Source of the DNA: Glaciihabitans arcticus
GTDB lineage: Bacteria; Actinomycetota; Actinomycetes; Actinomycetales; Microbacteriaceae
Length of the DNA stretch: 64,000 nucleotides
Assembly: GCF_004310685.1 (NCBI RefSeq)
Contig: NZ_SISG01000001.1
Span: 310,001 to 374,000 of the forward strand
Direction: 5' to 3'
Each line of letters opens with the position of its first letter. Positions within the stretch are counted from its first letter, which is position 1. The translations under genes and the position numbers were made by a program. The notes under the pieces are model-generated. The model was not told the origin of the DNA, ran no database searches, and saw only the letters and a list, made by a program, of their open reading frames with translations. Below, in pieces: positions 1-12,190 of the stretch.

Positions 1-1
1 A

Positions 2-955
2 CAGGGGCAGGTCTCGAACTACCTGAGCTTCGAAGGCGACAACGCCGCGAAGCTCGTGAACAACCTCGACTGGACGGCGCCGATGAGCGCCATCGACTTC
101 CTGCGCGATATTGGAAAGCACTACCGCGTCGGCACGATGCTCAAGAAGGACGCGGTGAGCACGCGTCTCAATTCCGACGAAGGCATCAGTTACACCGAGT
201 TCAGCTACCAGATCCTGCAGGGGCTCGACTTCCGGCAGCTCCACCTCGAGCACGGCTGCATGCTGCAGACGGGTGGCAGCGACCAGTGGGGCAATCTCAC
301 GAGCGGCGTCGACCTGGTCAAGCGCGCGGAGGGTGCGACGGTGCACGCCATCGGCACCCCACTCGTCACCAACTCCGACGGTCGCAAGTTCGGCAAGAGC
401 GAGGGCAACGCCATCTGGCTGGATCCCGCACTCACCAGTCCGTACGCGATGTACCAGTTCTGGCTCAACACCGATGACGCCGACGTCGTCGACAGGCTCA
501 AGGTATTCACGTTCCTGACCCGCGCGGAGATCGAGGAGCTCGGGGCGAGGCATGCCGAGGCTCCCTTCAAGCGCGAGGGGCAGAAGGCCGTCGCCTACCT
601 GGTGACCTCGCTCGTGCACGGTGCCGCGGCGACGGATGCTGCGATAGCCGCAACCGAAGCGCTGTTCGGGCAGGGTGATCTCGCTGAGCTCGATGCCGAC
701 ACTCTCGCCTCCGCACTCGAATCGCTGCCGAACACCCGGGCGAGCATCGACACCCCCGTCGCGCAGCTGCTCGTGGACACCGGTCTCAGCCCGAGCCTCA
801 GTGCAGCCCGCCGTTCCATCGGCGAGGGCGGTGTGTACCTGAACAACGCGAAGGTCGAGTCCGACGACGCGACGCTCGAGGGCGCACTGCTGCACGAACG
901 GCTTGCCGTGCTTCGTCGCGGCAAGAAGACTCTCGCGGGAATCTTCCTCACCTAG
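2..955 (+). CDS. tyrS: Tyrosine--tRNA ligase, C-terminal part (5' end outside the window)
   Basis: Charges tRNA-Tyr with tyrosine in the cytoplasm. The reading frame is open from the left edge, so the first third of the protein (the nucleotide-binding HIGH region) is missing; the GTG at 56 is internal. Visible are the tyrosine-site segment QTGGSDQWGN (codons about 265-294), the KMSKS loop in the form KFGKS (codons 385-399), and a C-terminal S4-type RNA-binding segment (about 790-870) with the pattern SAARRSIGEGGVYLN. The KFGKS variant is common in bacterial TyrS. No terminator is evident before the next gene. Confidence 0.96.
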   Translation, partial: QGQVSNYLSFEGDNAAKLVNNLDWTAPMSAIDFLRDIGKHYRVGTMLKKDAVSTRLNSDEGISYTEFSYQILQGLDFRQLHLEHGCMLQTGGSDQWGNLTSGVDLVKRAEGATVHAIGTPLVTNSDGRKFGKSEGNAIWLDPALTSPYAMYQFWLNTDDADVVDRLKVFTFLTRAEIEELGARHAEAPFKREGQKAVAYLVTSLVHGAAATDAAIAATEALFGQGDLAELDADTLASALESLPNTRASIDTPVAQLLVDTGLSPSLSAARRSIGEGGVYLNNAKVESDDATLEGALLHERLAVLRRGKKTLAGIFLT

Positions 956-1026
956 ACAGCTCGTTACATGCCGGTGACCTGAACGCGCTACGCTCACCCC
1001 ACACGAGCAGATCTCAGGTGGGGACC

Positions 1027-1782
1027 ATGAACGAATCCGCGCAGGACACGAACGGCACCGCGCCCACGGGCACCGAGGTGGAGCCCCGCCCCGTTGTGCA
1101 GCAACTCAGCGCGTTCGATTTCCTGCTGCGAGAGGATGACGCGGCTTCCGATTCCGGAGAGCGCGCGGTCTACGCCGCCCGCCCTTCCGCGTTCGATTTC
1201 TCGGACCGTCCGGAACAGGTGAAGCCCCGAGCCACCCCGCTCGAGTGGATCGCCCTCGCGCTCGCCGTCCTTGTGCCGCCCCTCGGCCTGGTGCTCAGCA
1301 TCATCGCCGGGTTCGTGAGCCGGGCGAAACGTGGCTGGACCACCTGGGTGGTGCGCACCGCAACGGTGCTCGGCGTCATCCTGACTATTGCGGTCATCGT
1401 CGGGGGAGTGGTGCTCGACGCCATCGGGCGATCGGAAGCTGCCGAGGCGAAGATCGTTGCCGACAGTGCCCCCTTCTGTGCGTCGCTCGATACCACACCC
1501 GGAATTCTCGAGGCGCCGGCATTCGGCTGGCCCACGGAGCCGACAACCATCGACGAGACGGTCGTCGCCATGAAGGCGTATCAGCTGCGTTGGAAGGAGC
1601 TCGCGGACATCGCGCCCGCCGGCATCAGTTCGGGAACCCGTTCGATCGCTTTCGCGGCACAGTCCCTTGTGACAGCGGTCGAATCAACCAAGGTCATCGA
1701 CCGCACCGGCAATCTCTCGCACATGAAGGCGATCACCGCGGCGGCCGGCATTCCCGCCTGGGTGGCCCGTTACTGCGGCTGA
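1027..1782 (+). CDS. Hypothetical two-helix membrane protein
   Basis: A 251-aa protein of unknown function. The first ~75 residues are hydrophilic and acidic and contain two short similar segments (SAFDFLL and SAFDFSD). Two hydrophobic helices follow (about residues 78-100 and 108-130), then a C-terminal extracytoplasmic or soluble region of ~110 residues. The helix pair after a soluble head recalls DUF4190-type proteins, but I cannot assign a family. ATG 1027 is preferred over the in-frame GTG at 1018 because AGGTGGGG directly precedes it as a ribosome-binding site. It lies alone between tyrS and the rRNA promoters. Confidence 0.8.
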   Translation: MNESAQDTNGTAPTGTEVEPRPVVQQLSAFDFLLREDDAASDSGERAVYAARPSAFDFSDRPEQVKPRATPLEWIALALAVLVPPLGLVLSIIAGFVSRAKRGWTTWVVRTATVLGVILTIAVIVGGVVLDAIGRSEAAEAKIVADSAPFCASLDTTPGILEAPAFGWPTEPTTIDETVVAMKAYQLRWKELADIAPAGISSGTRSIAFAAQSLVTAVESTKVIDRTGNLSHMKAITAAAGIPAWVARYCG

Positions 1783-1799
1783 TCCGCGGAAGTACGCGG

Positions 1800-1816
1800 G
1801 TGTCGATATGCGACAC
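1800..1816 (+). other. Small inverted repeat after the membrane protein gene
   Basis: GTGTCG (1800-1805) and CGACAC (1811-1816) form a 6-bp perfect stem with a 5-nt loop, 18 bp after the stop of the preceding gene. No T-run follows, so terminator activity is doubtful. Confidence 0.35.
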
Positions 1817-1835
1817 GCCCGGGCTGCGGCGAAAT

Positions 1836-1864
1836 TTGCCCGACCCCCGGAACCTGCGTAATGT
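1836..1864 (+). promoter_or_regulatory. Candidate upstream rrn promoter P1
   Basis: TTGCCC (1836-1841), a 17-bp spacer and TAATGT (1859-1864) resemble a sigma-70-type promoter about 750 bp before the 16S gene. The -35 hexamer is weak, and the site lacks the hairpin found at P2 and P3. Confidence 0.4.
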
Positions 1865-2046
1865 AATCACCTGTTGGCCCAAAGGTGCGGAAAGCGGAAG
1901 AGCTTACCGGCCTCAAGAGCAACTAAGTCCTAGCAATAAAAGCAGTCACACTCTCGTAAGAGGCTGTCTTACAACTTAGGATAAAACCCGCTCGTTCAGC
2001 AGTCCAAACGAATCGGCGTACCGACTTTCGAGTCATAAACGCCGAT

Positions 2047-2074
2047 TTGACAAGGGCTGCGAGAGTGGTAAGTT
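2047..2074 (+). promoter_or_regulatory. rrn promoter P2
   Basis: TTGACA (2047-2052), a 16-bp spacer and TAAGTT (2069-2074) sit at the end of repeat copy 1. The consensus -35 box overlaps the right arm of an inverted repeat (2011-2019 with 2039-2047) that encloses a GACT-TTCG-AGTC hairpin (2023-2034). Confidence 0.75.
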
Positions 2075-2239
2075 AGACGAGTTGCCCGGAGCGAAAGCGA
2101 GGGTGGCCAAGCAGTAAGTCCTAGCAATAAAAGCAGTCACACTCTTGTAAGAGGCTGTCTTACAACTTAGGATGATTACCCCGCTCGTTCAGTAGTCCAA
2201 ACGATTCGGCGTACCGACTTTCGAGTCATAAACGCCGAT

Positions 2240-2267
2240 TTGACAAGGGCTGCGAGAGTGGTAAGTT
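2240..2267 (+). promoter_or_regulatory. rrn promoter P3
   Basis: Same boxes and spacing as P2, in repeat copy 2: TTGACA (2240-2245) and TAAGTT (2262-2267). The outer stem before the -35 is shortened to 7 bp (TCGGCGT with ACGCCGA), while the TTCG hairpin is intact. Initiation here would give a leader of about 340 nt before mature 16S. Confidence 0.75.
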
Positions 2268-2274
2268 AGACAAG

Positions 2275-2611
2275 TTGCCCGGAGCGAAAGCGAGAGGGTA
2301 ACACACAAAGCTTCACAATCAGGCAAGTTGCCCTGGGTAGAAACCGATTCGGTGAAAACCAGGAGCGTCCGATCCTTGAGAACTCAACAGCGTGCACAAT
2401 GTCAAATGCCAAAACCCGTACTTCGGATCCAGTTTCTAGCTGGTGAAGTTGTAACGGATTCCTTTGGAAATAGATATAAACAACAAAGCAAGTCAGTCCG
2501 GTTTCGACCGGTTTGGTTTGTTCTTGTCAGTTTCAAACTTGTCATCTGATGCCTATTCCGGCTGAAGGTGGCGCTAGATGTGCCGACAGCTTGCTGTCGA
2601 GCAATCAAACA
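2275..2611 (+). other. 16S rRNA leader with antitermination/processing signals
   Basis: Transcribed leader without a convincing gene. The segment TTGAGAACTCAACAGCGTGC (about 2376-2395) is the element conserved in actinobacterial rrn leaders near the box A-type antitermination and processing signals. A perfect hairpin with CCGGT/ACCGG arms and a TTCG loop lies at 2498-2511, and its core recurs in the 16S-23S spacer. Base-pairing with the spacer probably creates the RNase III site for pre-16S; that is inference. Confidence 0.6.
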
Positions 2612-7728
<5,117 letters not shown>

Positions 7729-7912
7729 TCACCCTTCGAGGGTAATGAGTATGCTTGCGTCCACTTTGTGGTTCCCGATATACGGTCGGGAATCACCCCA
7801 AGACAGGGTGAGGTCTCCCATGGAGAGCTGGCTTTGTCGCGGGGATAACTAGCAGTATCTAATTAAATACATAGCTTTAGTTCAATGATTCACCGGGAGT
7901 TATATCCCTAGT
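7729..7912 (+). other. 23S-5S spacer
   Basis: About 185 bp of transcribed spacer with no gene. A 7-bp perfect stem, TTCCCGA (7772-7778) with TCGGGAA (7786-7792), lies shortly after the 23S 3' end and is a likely processing structure. The rest is AT-richer than the flanks. Confidence 0.6.
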
Positions 7913-8031
7913 GTTTCGGCGGCCATAGCGAGAGGGAAACGCCCGGTCACATTCCGAACCCGGAAGCTAAGACTCTCTGCGCCGATGGTACTGCAAGGGG
8001 GACCTTGTGGGAGAGTAGGACACCGCCGGAC
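7913..8031 (+). rRNA. rrf: 5S ribosomal RNA
   Basis: About 119 nt. The ends are set by the terminal helix GTTTCGGCGG with CCGCCGGAC. The conserved loop segment CCGAACCCGGAAGCTAAG (7957-7974) and the GATGGTACTGCAAGGGGGACC arm are present. It is followed at once by the operon terminator. Ends may be off by 1-2 nt. Confidence 0.95.
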
Positions 8032-8040
8032 TTAACTTCG

Positions 8041-8073
8041 AAAATGGCCACCCAGCAATGGGTGGCCATTTTT
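8041..8073 (+). terminator. Rho-independent terminator of the rRNA operon
   Basis: AAAATGGCCACCCA (8041-8054), loop GCAA, TGGGTGGCCATTTTT (8059-8073). The 14-bp stem has a GNRA loop and ends in a T-run, which is a textbook intrinsic terminator just after 5S. Confidence 0.95.
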
Positions 8074-8154
8074 GTTTTAACTCGTTCCCGCTTGAGGGCG
8101 CGCGGCGCTTAGCGGCTAGTTTTGATACACCCAAGAATTCAACAGGAGACCATC

Positions 8155-9216
8155 GTGAGTGATTCGGGAGAACGCGGACAGCGGCCCGACGGCCATCGCC
8201 CAGGGGGAAGCAACCCCGGCGACCGTCGCCCCGGCAACGGTGGACCCGCCAAGGGCCGCCCGGCTTCGTCCGGCCGCCCTCCGGCACCCCGGGGCAACCC
8301 CGATCGCGCCGGCTCCGGCGATCGCGGCCGCAGCGATGACCGCGGCAACCCCGAGGAGCGACGACTCTGGACTCAGGGCGGTGCTCCCGCTCGCGGCAAC
8401 CGCGACGCGCGCGAGCGAGAAGTGCCCGAAGACCGCGACCCCTTCAACATCCGTTCGGTCCGTGCCCACCACGAGGCGCCTGATATTCCGGATGACGTTC
8501 GGGACTCGGATCTCGATCGCGTCGCCCGCAACGAGCTCAAGACCCTCGACAAGGAGAACGCCGAGGGCATCGCCCGTCACCTGGTGATGGCCGCGAGACT
8601 GATCGACACGGATCCGACGTTGGCGCACGCGCACGCGACATCCGCAGCCCGCCGAGCAGGCCGCATCGGCGTTGTGCGCGAGACTCTCGCGATCACCGCC
8701 TACGCGATCGGCGACTACGCCCTTGCCCTGCGCGAGCTGCGCACCTACCGACGCATCACCGGCCGCGACGACCAGCTGCCCATGATGGTCGACAGTGAGC
8801 GCGGTATTGGGCGACCCGACAAGGCTCTCGAGCTGGGCCGCTCCGTCACCCGTTCGTCGCTGCCCGTTCCGGTGCAGGTCGAACTCGCGATCGCCATGTC
8901 GGGCGCGCGCCTCGATCTGGAGCAGCTGGATGCCGCTCTCGTCGAGCTCGAGATCCCGCAGCTGGATCCCTCCAAGGCGTTCTCCTACAGCCCCGCGCTG
9001 TTCTCGGCCTACGCGACGGTGCTCGAGGAGCTCGGTCGCGCCGAGGAAGCGGAGGAGTGGTACGACCGCGCCGACTTTGCCGCCGACGCGATCGAAGAGG
9101 CAGGCAGCGACGCCGAGCTCTCCACCATGGAGGTCATCGAGGAGGAACTGGATGAGCCTGAAGAACATGATGAGTCAGCTGTTCAGACGGAAGACGACGC
9201 CCGCGCCGATGACTGA
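8155..9216 (+). CDS. TPR-like protein with a disordered Gly/Pro/Arg-rich N-terminus
   Basis: A 353-aa protein of unknown function. Residues ~5-100 are low-complexity and rich in Gly, Pro, Arg, Asp and Asn, with RGG-like spacing that suggests a disordered, possibly nucleic-acid-binding region. Residues ~115-330 look like helical tetratricopeptide-type repeats (for example GDYALALRELRTYRRI and GRAEEAEEWYDRA), and the C-terminus is acidic. Start GTG 8155 follows the ribosome-binding site CAGGAGA (8142-8148); upstream in-frame starts lack one. It overlaps the HAD gene start by 8 bp, so the two are probably co-translated in the tlyA-nadK-recN operon. Confidence 0.85.
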   Translation: MSDSGERGQRPDGHRPGGSNPGDRRPGNGGPAKGRPASSGRPPAPRGNPDRAGSGDRGRSDDRGNPEERRLWTQGGAPARGNRDAREREVPEDRDPFNIRSVRAHHEAPDIPDDVRDSDLDRVARNELKTLDKENAEGIARHLVMAARLIDTDPTLAHAHATSAARRAGRIGVVRETLAITAYAIGDYALALRELRTYRRITGRDDQLPMMVDSERGIGRPDKALELGRSVTRSSLPVPVQVELAIAMSGARLDLEQLDAALVELEIPQLDPSKAFSYSPALFSAYATVLEELGRAEEAEEWYDRADFAADAIEEAGSDAELSTMEVIEEELDEPEEHDESAVQTEDDARADD

Positions 9217-10213
9217 CTCCACGCCGCTCGACGGCGTCGACCTGGTGCTCGCGGACCTCGACGGGGTCGTGTATCGCGGGCCGGACGCCATCCCTTTCGC
9301 CGTCGACAGCCTGAATACCGCCGCTGAAACCATCAGGGTCGGTTACCTCACTAACAACGCGTCGCGTACGGCGGCATCAGTCGCGGAGCACCTCACGGGG
9401 CTCGGGTTGAGTGTGAAGGCGGAGGACGTCGTCACCTCGCCGCAGGCCGCGATGCGCGTGCTCAAGGAACTCGTGCCGGCGGGCTCAACGATCCTGGTCG
9501 TCGGCGGCGACGGCCTCACCGATGAGCTCGAGAAGGCCGGCTTCGGTGTCACGCGCTCCGCGCTCGACAAGCCGGCCGCCGTCATCCAGGGCTTCGCGCC
9601 CGACGTCGGATGGGTGCACCTCGCCGAGGCGGCGTTCGCGCTGAACGTGAGCCTCGAGGTGCAGATCCCGTGGGTCGCCACCAACACGGACTGGACGATT
9701 CCGCAGGCTCGGGGAACGGCACCGGGCAACGGGACACTCGTCTCCGCAGTCCACACGGCCGTCGGCCGCTTGCCCGTCGTCGCGGGCAAGCCCGAGGTGC
9801 CGATGTTCGAGCTGGCCTCGGAGCGCTTCAGCGCGGAGCATCCTCTGGTCATCGGGGATCGTCTCGATACTGACATTCTCGGCGCCAACCGCGCCGGCTT
9901 CGCCTCGGTGCACGTGCTCACCGGCATCGACCAGCCCAAGCAGCTGCTCGCGGCCGCCGAAGACCAGCGCCCGACCTTCATCGTGGAAGACCTGCGCCAG
10001 CTGCACGAGCCGTACCCGGCGACCATCGAGACGAAGCGTGGTGAATCCGTCGTGATCACCGTCGGCGACTGTGTGCTTGTACGCACCGCCGAGACGATCG
10101 TCGTCGAGCAGCAGGGCAGCGCGATCAACCGGCTGCGGGCCGGAACGGCCACGATCTGGAACTCGGGCTACACGATCTACGCCCTGCGCGTGCCGCCGGA
10201 GCTATATTCGTGA
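9209..10213 (+). CDS. HAD-IIA family phosphatase (NagD / phosphoglycolate phosphatase-like)
   Basis: A 334-aa cytoplasmic Mg2+-dependent phosphohydrolase. Motif I is LADLDGVVYRG, with nucleophile Asp16 and acid/base Asp18; the HAD-IIA cap lies in the middle, and motif IV GDRLDTDI is near residue 215. About 80 extra residues follow the core, a tail also seen in actinobacterial relatives of this neighbourhood (from memory). The substrate cannot be read from sequence; phosphoglycolate-like or nucleotide phosphatases are candidates. Start ATG 9209 overlaps the stop of the TPR gene and gives a family-typical N-terminus; longer upstream readings would run inside that gene. Confidence 0.9.
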   Translation: MTDSTPLDGVDLVLADLDGVVYRGPDAIPFAVDSLNTAAETIRVGYLTNNASRTAASVAEHLTGLGLSVKAEDVVTSPQAAMRVLKELVPAGSTILVVGGDGLTDELEKAGFGVTRSALDKPAAVIQGFAPDVGWVHLAEAAFALNVSLEVQIPWVATNTDWTIPQARGTAPGNGTLVSAVHTAVGRLPVVAGKPEVPMFELASERFSAEHPLVIGDRLDTDILGANRAGFASVHVLTGIDQPKQLLAAAEDQRPTFIVEDLRQLHEPYPATIETKRGESVVITVGDCVLVRTAETIVVEQQGSAINRLRAGTATIWNSGYTIYALRVPPELYS

Positions 10214-10383
10214 GCATGAGCGATTTCATTCCGTCCGACTCCGAGACCGACGCCCTGCTCTCGCGCGTTCTGCTCATCGAGGACCAGCCGCTTGCCGAGC
10301 GCGCCGCGGCGTTCGCGGCGGTGCACGACCAGCTGCAGTCCGTTCTCGAGCGCGGCGACGCGCAGCAGCGCTCCCAGCAGTGA
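10210..10383 (+). CDS. Small conserved-looking protein (57 aa) between the HAD gene and tlyA
   Basis: A short open frame beginning GTG-AGC-ATG; GTG 10210 overlaps the HAD stop in a GTGA quadruplet, which favours translational coupling. The in-frame ATG at 10216 is the alternative start. The product is acidic, helical in character and has no Cys or membrane segment; its core reads VLLIEDQPLAERAAAFAAVHDQ. I recall similar small proteins preceding tlyA in other actinobacteria, which is memory and not a search result. Function unknown. It sits exactly between two co-directional operon genes. Confidence 0.7.
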   Translation: MSMSDFIPSDSETDALLSRVLLIEDQPLAERAAAFAAVHDQLQSVLERGDAQQRSQQ

Positions 10384-10401
10384 TCGTGCAGTCCCTCCTC
10401 A

Positions 10402-11196
10402 ATGGCTGACGCGCGGCTCGATGCGGCCCTCGCCGAGCGGGGGCTGGCACGTTCGCGCACCCACGCCGCGCGGCTCATCGCCGACGGCCTGGTGACGGTC
10501 GATGGTGCCCCGGCACCCAAGGCCTCCGCGAAGGTGCGGGAGAACCAGGTGATCGCCGTCGCGGGGGCCGACCACTACGTCAGTCGCGCCGCCCACAAGC
10601 TGAACGGGGCCCTCGACGGTTTCGGGGTTCCCGTCGTCGGGCGGCTCGCGCTCGACGTGGGTGCCTCCACGGGGGGCTTCACGCAGGTGTTGCTGGAGCG
10701 CGGGGCATCCCGGGTCATCGCACTCGACGTCGGCCACGCACAGCTTGCCGAACCTGTGCTCAGCGACCCACGGGTCAGCGTGGTCGAAGGCTTCAATGCG
10801 CGCTACGTGACGCGGGATGCCCTCACCGCCGCCTCGGGAGTGACCGAGTCACCCTCGCTCATCGTGGCGGACCTCTCGTTCATCTCGCTGACGCAGGTAC
10901 TGCCGGCCATCGTGGACACGGTCGGGCTCGAGGTCGACTTCGTGCTTCTCGTCAAGCCGCAGTTCGAGGTGGGGCGTACCGGCATCCGCGAGGGGATCGT
11001 GCGCGATAAGGGGCTCCGCCTCGATGCCGTGACCGGTGTGATGTGGGCGGCCTGGGATCTCGGGCTCGGCACGGCGGGCGTCCTCCCCTCCCCAATCGCG
11101 GGCAACTCGGGAAATCACGAGTATCTGCTCTGGTTGAGCGCGAGCGTTGGGGTGAATCCGACAGAATGGTTGGAGCGGGTTTCTGAGCTGGCCTAG
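10402..11196 (+). CDS. tlyA: TlyA family rRNA 2'-O-methyltransferase
   Basis: A 264-aa SAM-dependent methyltransferase that in mycobacteria 2'-O-methylates C1409 of 16S and C1920 of 23S rRNA and so determines sensitivity to capreomycin-type drugs. Residues ~3-60 form an S4 RNA-binding domain (RLDAALAERGLARSRTHAARL). The Rossmann methyltransferase follows, with a GASTGGFT-type SAM motif near residue 94, LIVADLSFIS, and the LVKPQFE segment holding catalytic-triad residues. Length is as expected (265-275). It is the fourth gene of the TPR-HAD-tlyA-nadK-recN operon. The absence of a clear ribosome-binding site suggests translation from upstream ribosomes. Confidence 0.95.
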   Translation: MADARLDAALAERGLARSRTHAARLIADGLVTVDGAPAPKASAKVRENQVIAVAGADHYVSRAAHKLNGALDGFGVPVVGRLALDVGASTGGFTQVLLERGASRVIALDVGHAQLAEPVLSDPRVSVVEGFNARYVTRDALTAASGVTESPSLIVADLSFISLTQVLPAIVDTVGLEVDFVLLVKPQFEVGRTGIREGIVRDKGLRLDAVTGVMWAAWDLGLGTAGVLPSPIAGNSGNHEYLLWLSASVGVNPTEWLERVSELA

Positions 11197-11251
11197 TTCT
11201 GCCATTTTCGAAACCTGATCCCGAATAATCGAGCTGGAGGGTTGCCGCAAC

Positions 11252-12190
11252 GTGACTACTGACCGGCACATCCTTGTCGTCGCGCACACGGGTCGACAGG
11301 ACTCGCTGTCCGCGGCCGCGCAGGTCTGCAAGCAACTGCTCGACGCGGGCATCAGCCCCGTGCTCACCGCCGAGGAACACGCCGAGGTCGTCGCGTTCAA
11401 CGGTGCACTCGAACCGATGCAGATACTGAGCCAATCGGCGAACGGCGACGGGGTGAAGATCGGCGACCTCGAGCTCGTCATCGTGCTTGGCGGTGACGGC
11501 ACCATCCTGCGTGCCGCCGAACTCACGCGCGGCTGCTCGGCGCCCCTGCTCGGGGTCAACCTCGGGCACGTGGGCTTCCTCGCGGAGAGCGAGCGCGAAG
11601 ACCTCACCGAGACCGTGACCCGCGCGCTGGCGCGCGACTATCTGGTCGAAGAGAGGATGACGCTCAACGTACGCGTCAAAGTCAACGCCGAGGTGATCTA
11701 CGAGACCTGGGCCCTCAACGAGGCAACCGTGGAGAAGGCCAGCCGCGAGCGAATGCTCGAGGTCGTCATCGAGATCGACGGGCGTCCGCTCAGCTCGTTC
11801 GGTTGCGACGGCGTCGTTATGTCGACGCCGACCGGCTCGACCGCTTACGCGTTCTCCGCCGGCGGTCCCGTTGTCTGGCCGAGCCTCGACGCGATGCTGC
11901 TCGTGCCGCTCAGCCCACACGCTCTTTTTGCGCGCCCCCTCGTCGTTGGACCGGATTCCGCCCTCGCCGTCGAGGTTCTCGACCGCACCCAGGGCACCGG
12001 TGTGCTCTGGTGCGACGGTCGCCGCTCGCGTGACCTGCCCCGCGGCGCTCGTGTTGTCGTGCGCCGCTCGCCGGTTCCGGTGCGCCTCGCACGCCTGTCG
12101 CAGGGTCCCTTCACTGATCGTCTCGTACGCAAGTTCAACCTGCCGGTCACCGGCTGGCGCGGCCCGATCGGCGAGGAGGGCGGGCAGTGA
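11252..12190 (+). CDS. nadK: NAD kinase
   Basis: A 312-aa enzyme that phosphorylates NAD to NADP with ATP or polyphosphate. It shows the diagnostic GGDGTIL motif (about residues 77-83), the NLGHVGFLAE motif and the PTGSTAYAFSAGGP motif of the NAD-kinase fold. Start GTG 11252 lies 12 nt after GGAGGG (11234-11239). Its stop overlaps the recN start by 4 bp (GTGA). The tlyA-nadK-recN order is conserved in many actinobacteria. Confidence 0.97.
   Translation: MTTDRHILVVAHTGRQDSLSAAAQVCKQLLDAGISPVLTAEEHAEVVAFNGALEPMQILSQSANGDGVKIGDLELVIVLGGDGTILRAAELTRGCSAPLLGVNLGHVGFLAESEREDLTETVTRALARDYLVEERMTLNVRVKVNAEVIYETWALNEATVEKASRERMLEVVIEIDGRPLSSFGCDGVVMSTPTGSTAYAFSAGGPVVWPSLDAMLLVPLSPHALFARPLVVGPDSALAVEVLDRTQGTGVLWCDGRRSRDLPRGARVVVRRSPVPVRLARLSQGPFTDRLVRKFNLPVTGWRGPIGEEGGQ

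Larger units (their letters stand above)
1924..2296 (+). repeat. Tandem direct repeat carrying two rrn promoters
   Basis: Two copies of a ~180-bp unit, about 1924-2103 and 2115-2296, are offset by 191-193 bp; copy 2 has a 2-bp insertion near 2173. Apart from that and a few substitutions they are nearly identical. Each copy contains, in order, a GTAAGA/TCTTAC stem, a long imperfect inverted repeat with a TTCG loop, a TTGACA -35 box and a TAAGTT -10 box. The unit is a promoter duplication upstream of the rRNA operon. Confidence 0.93.
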
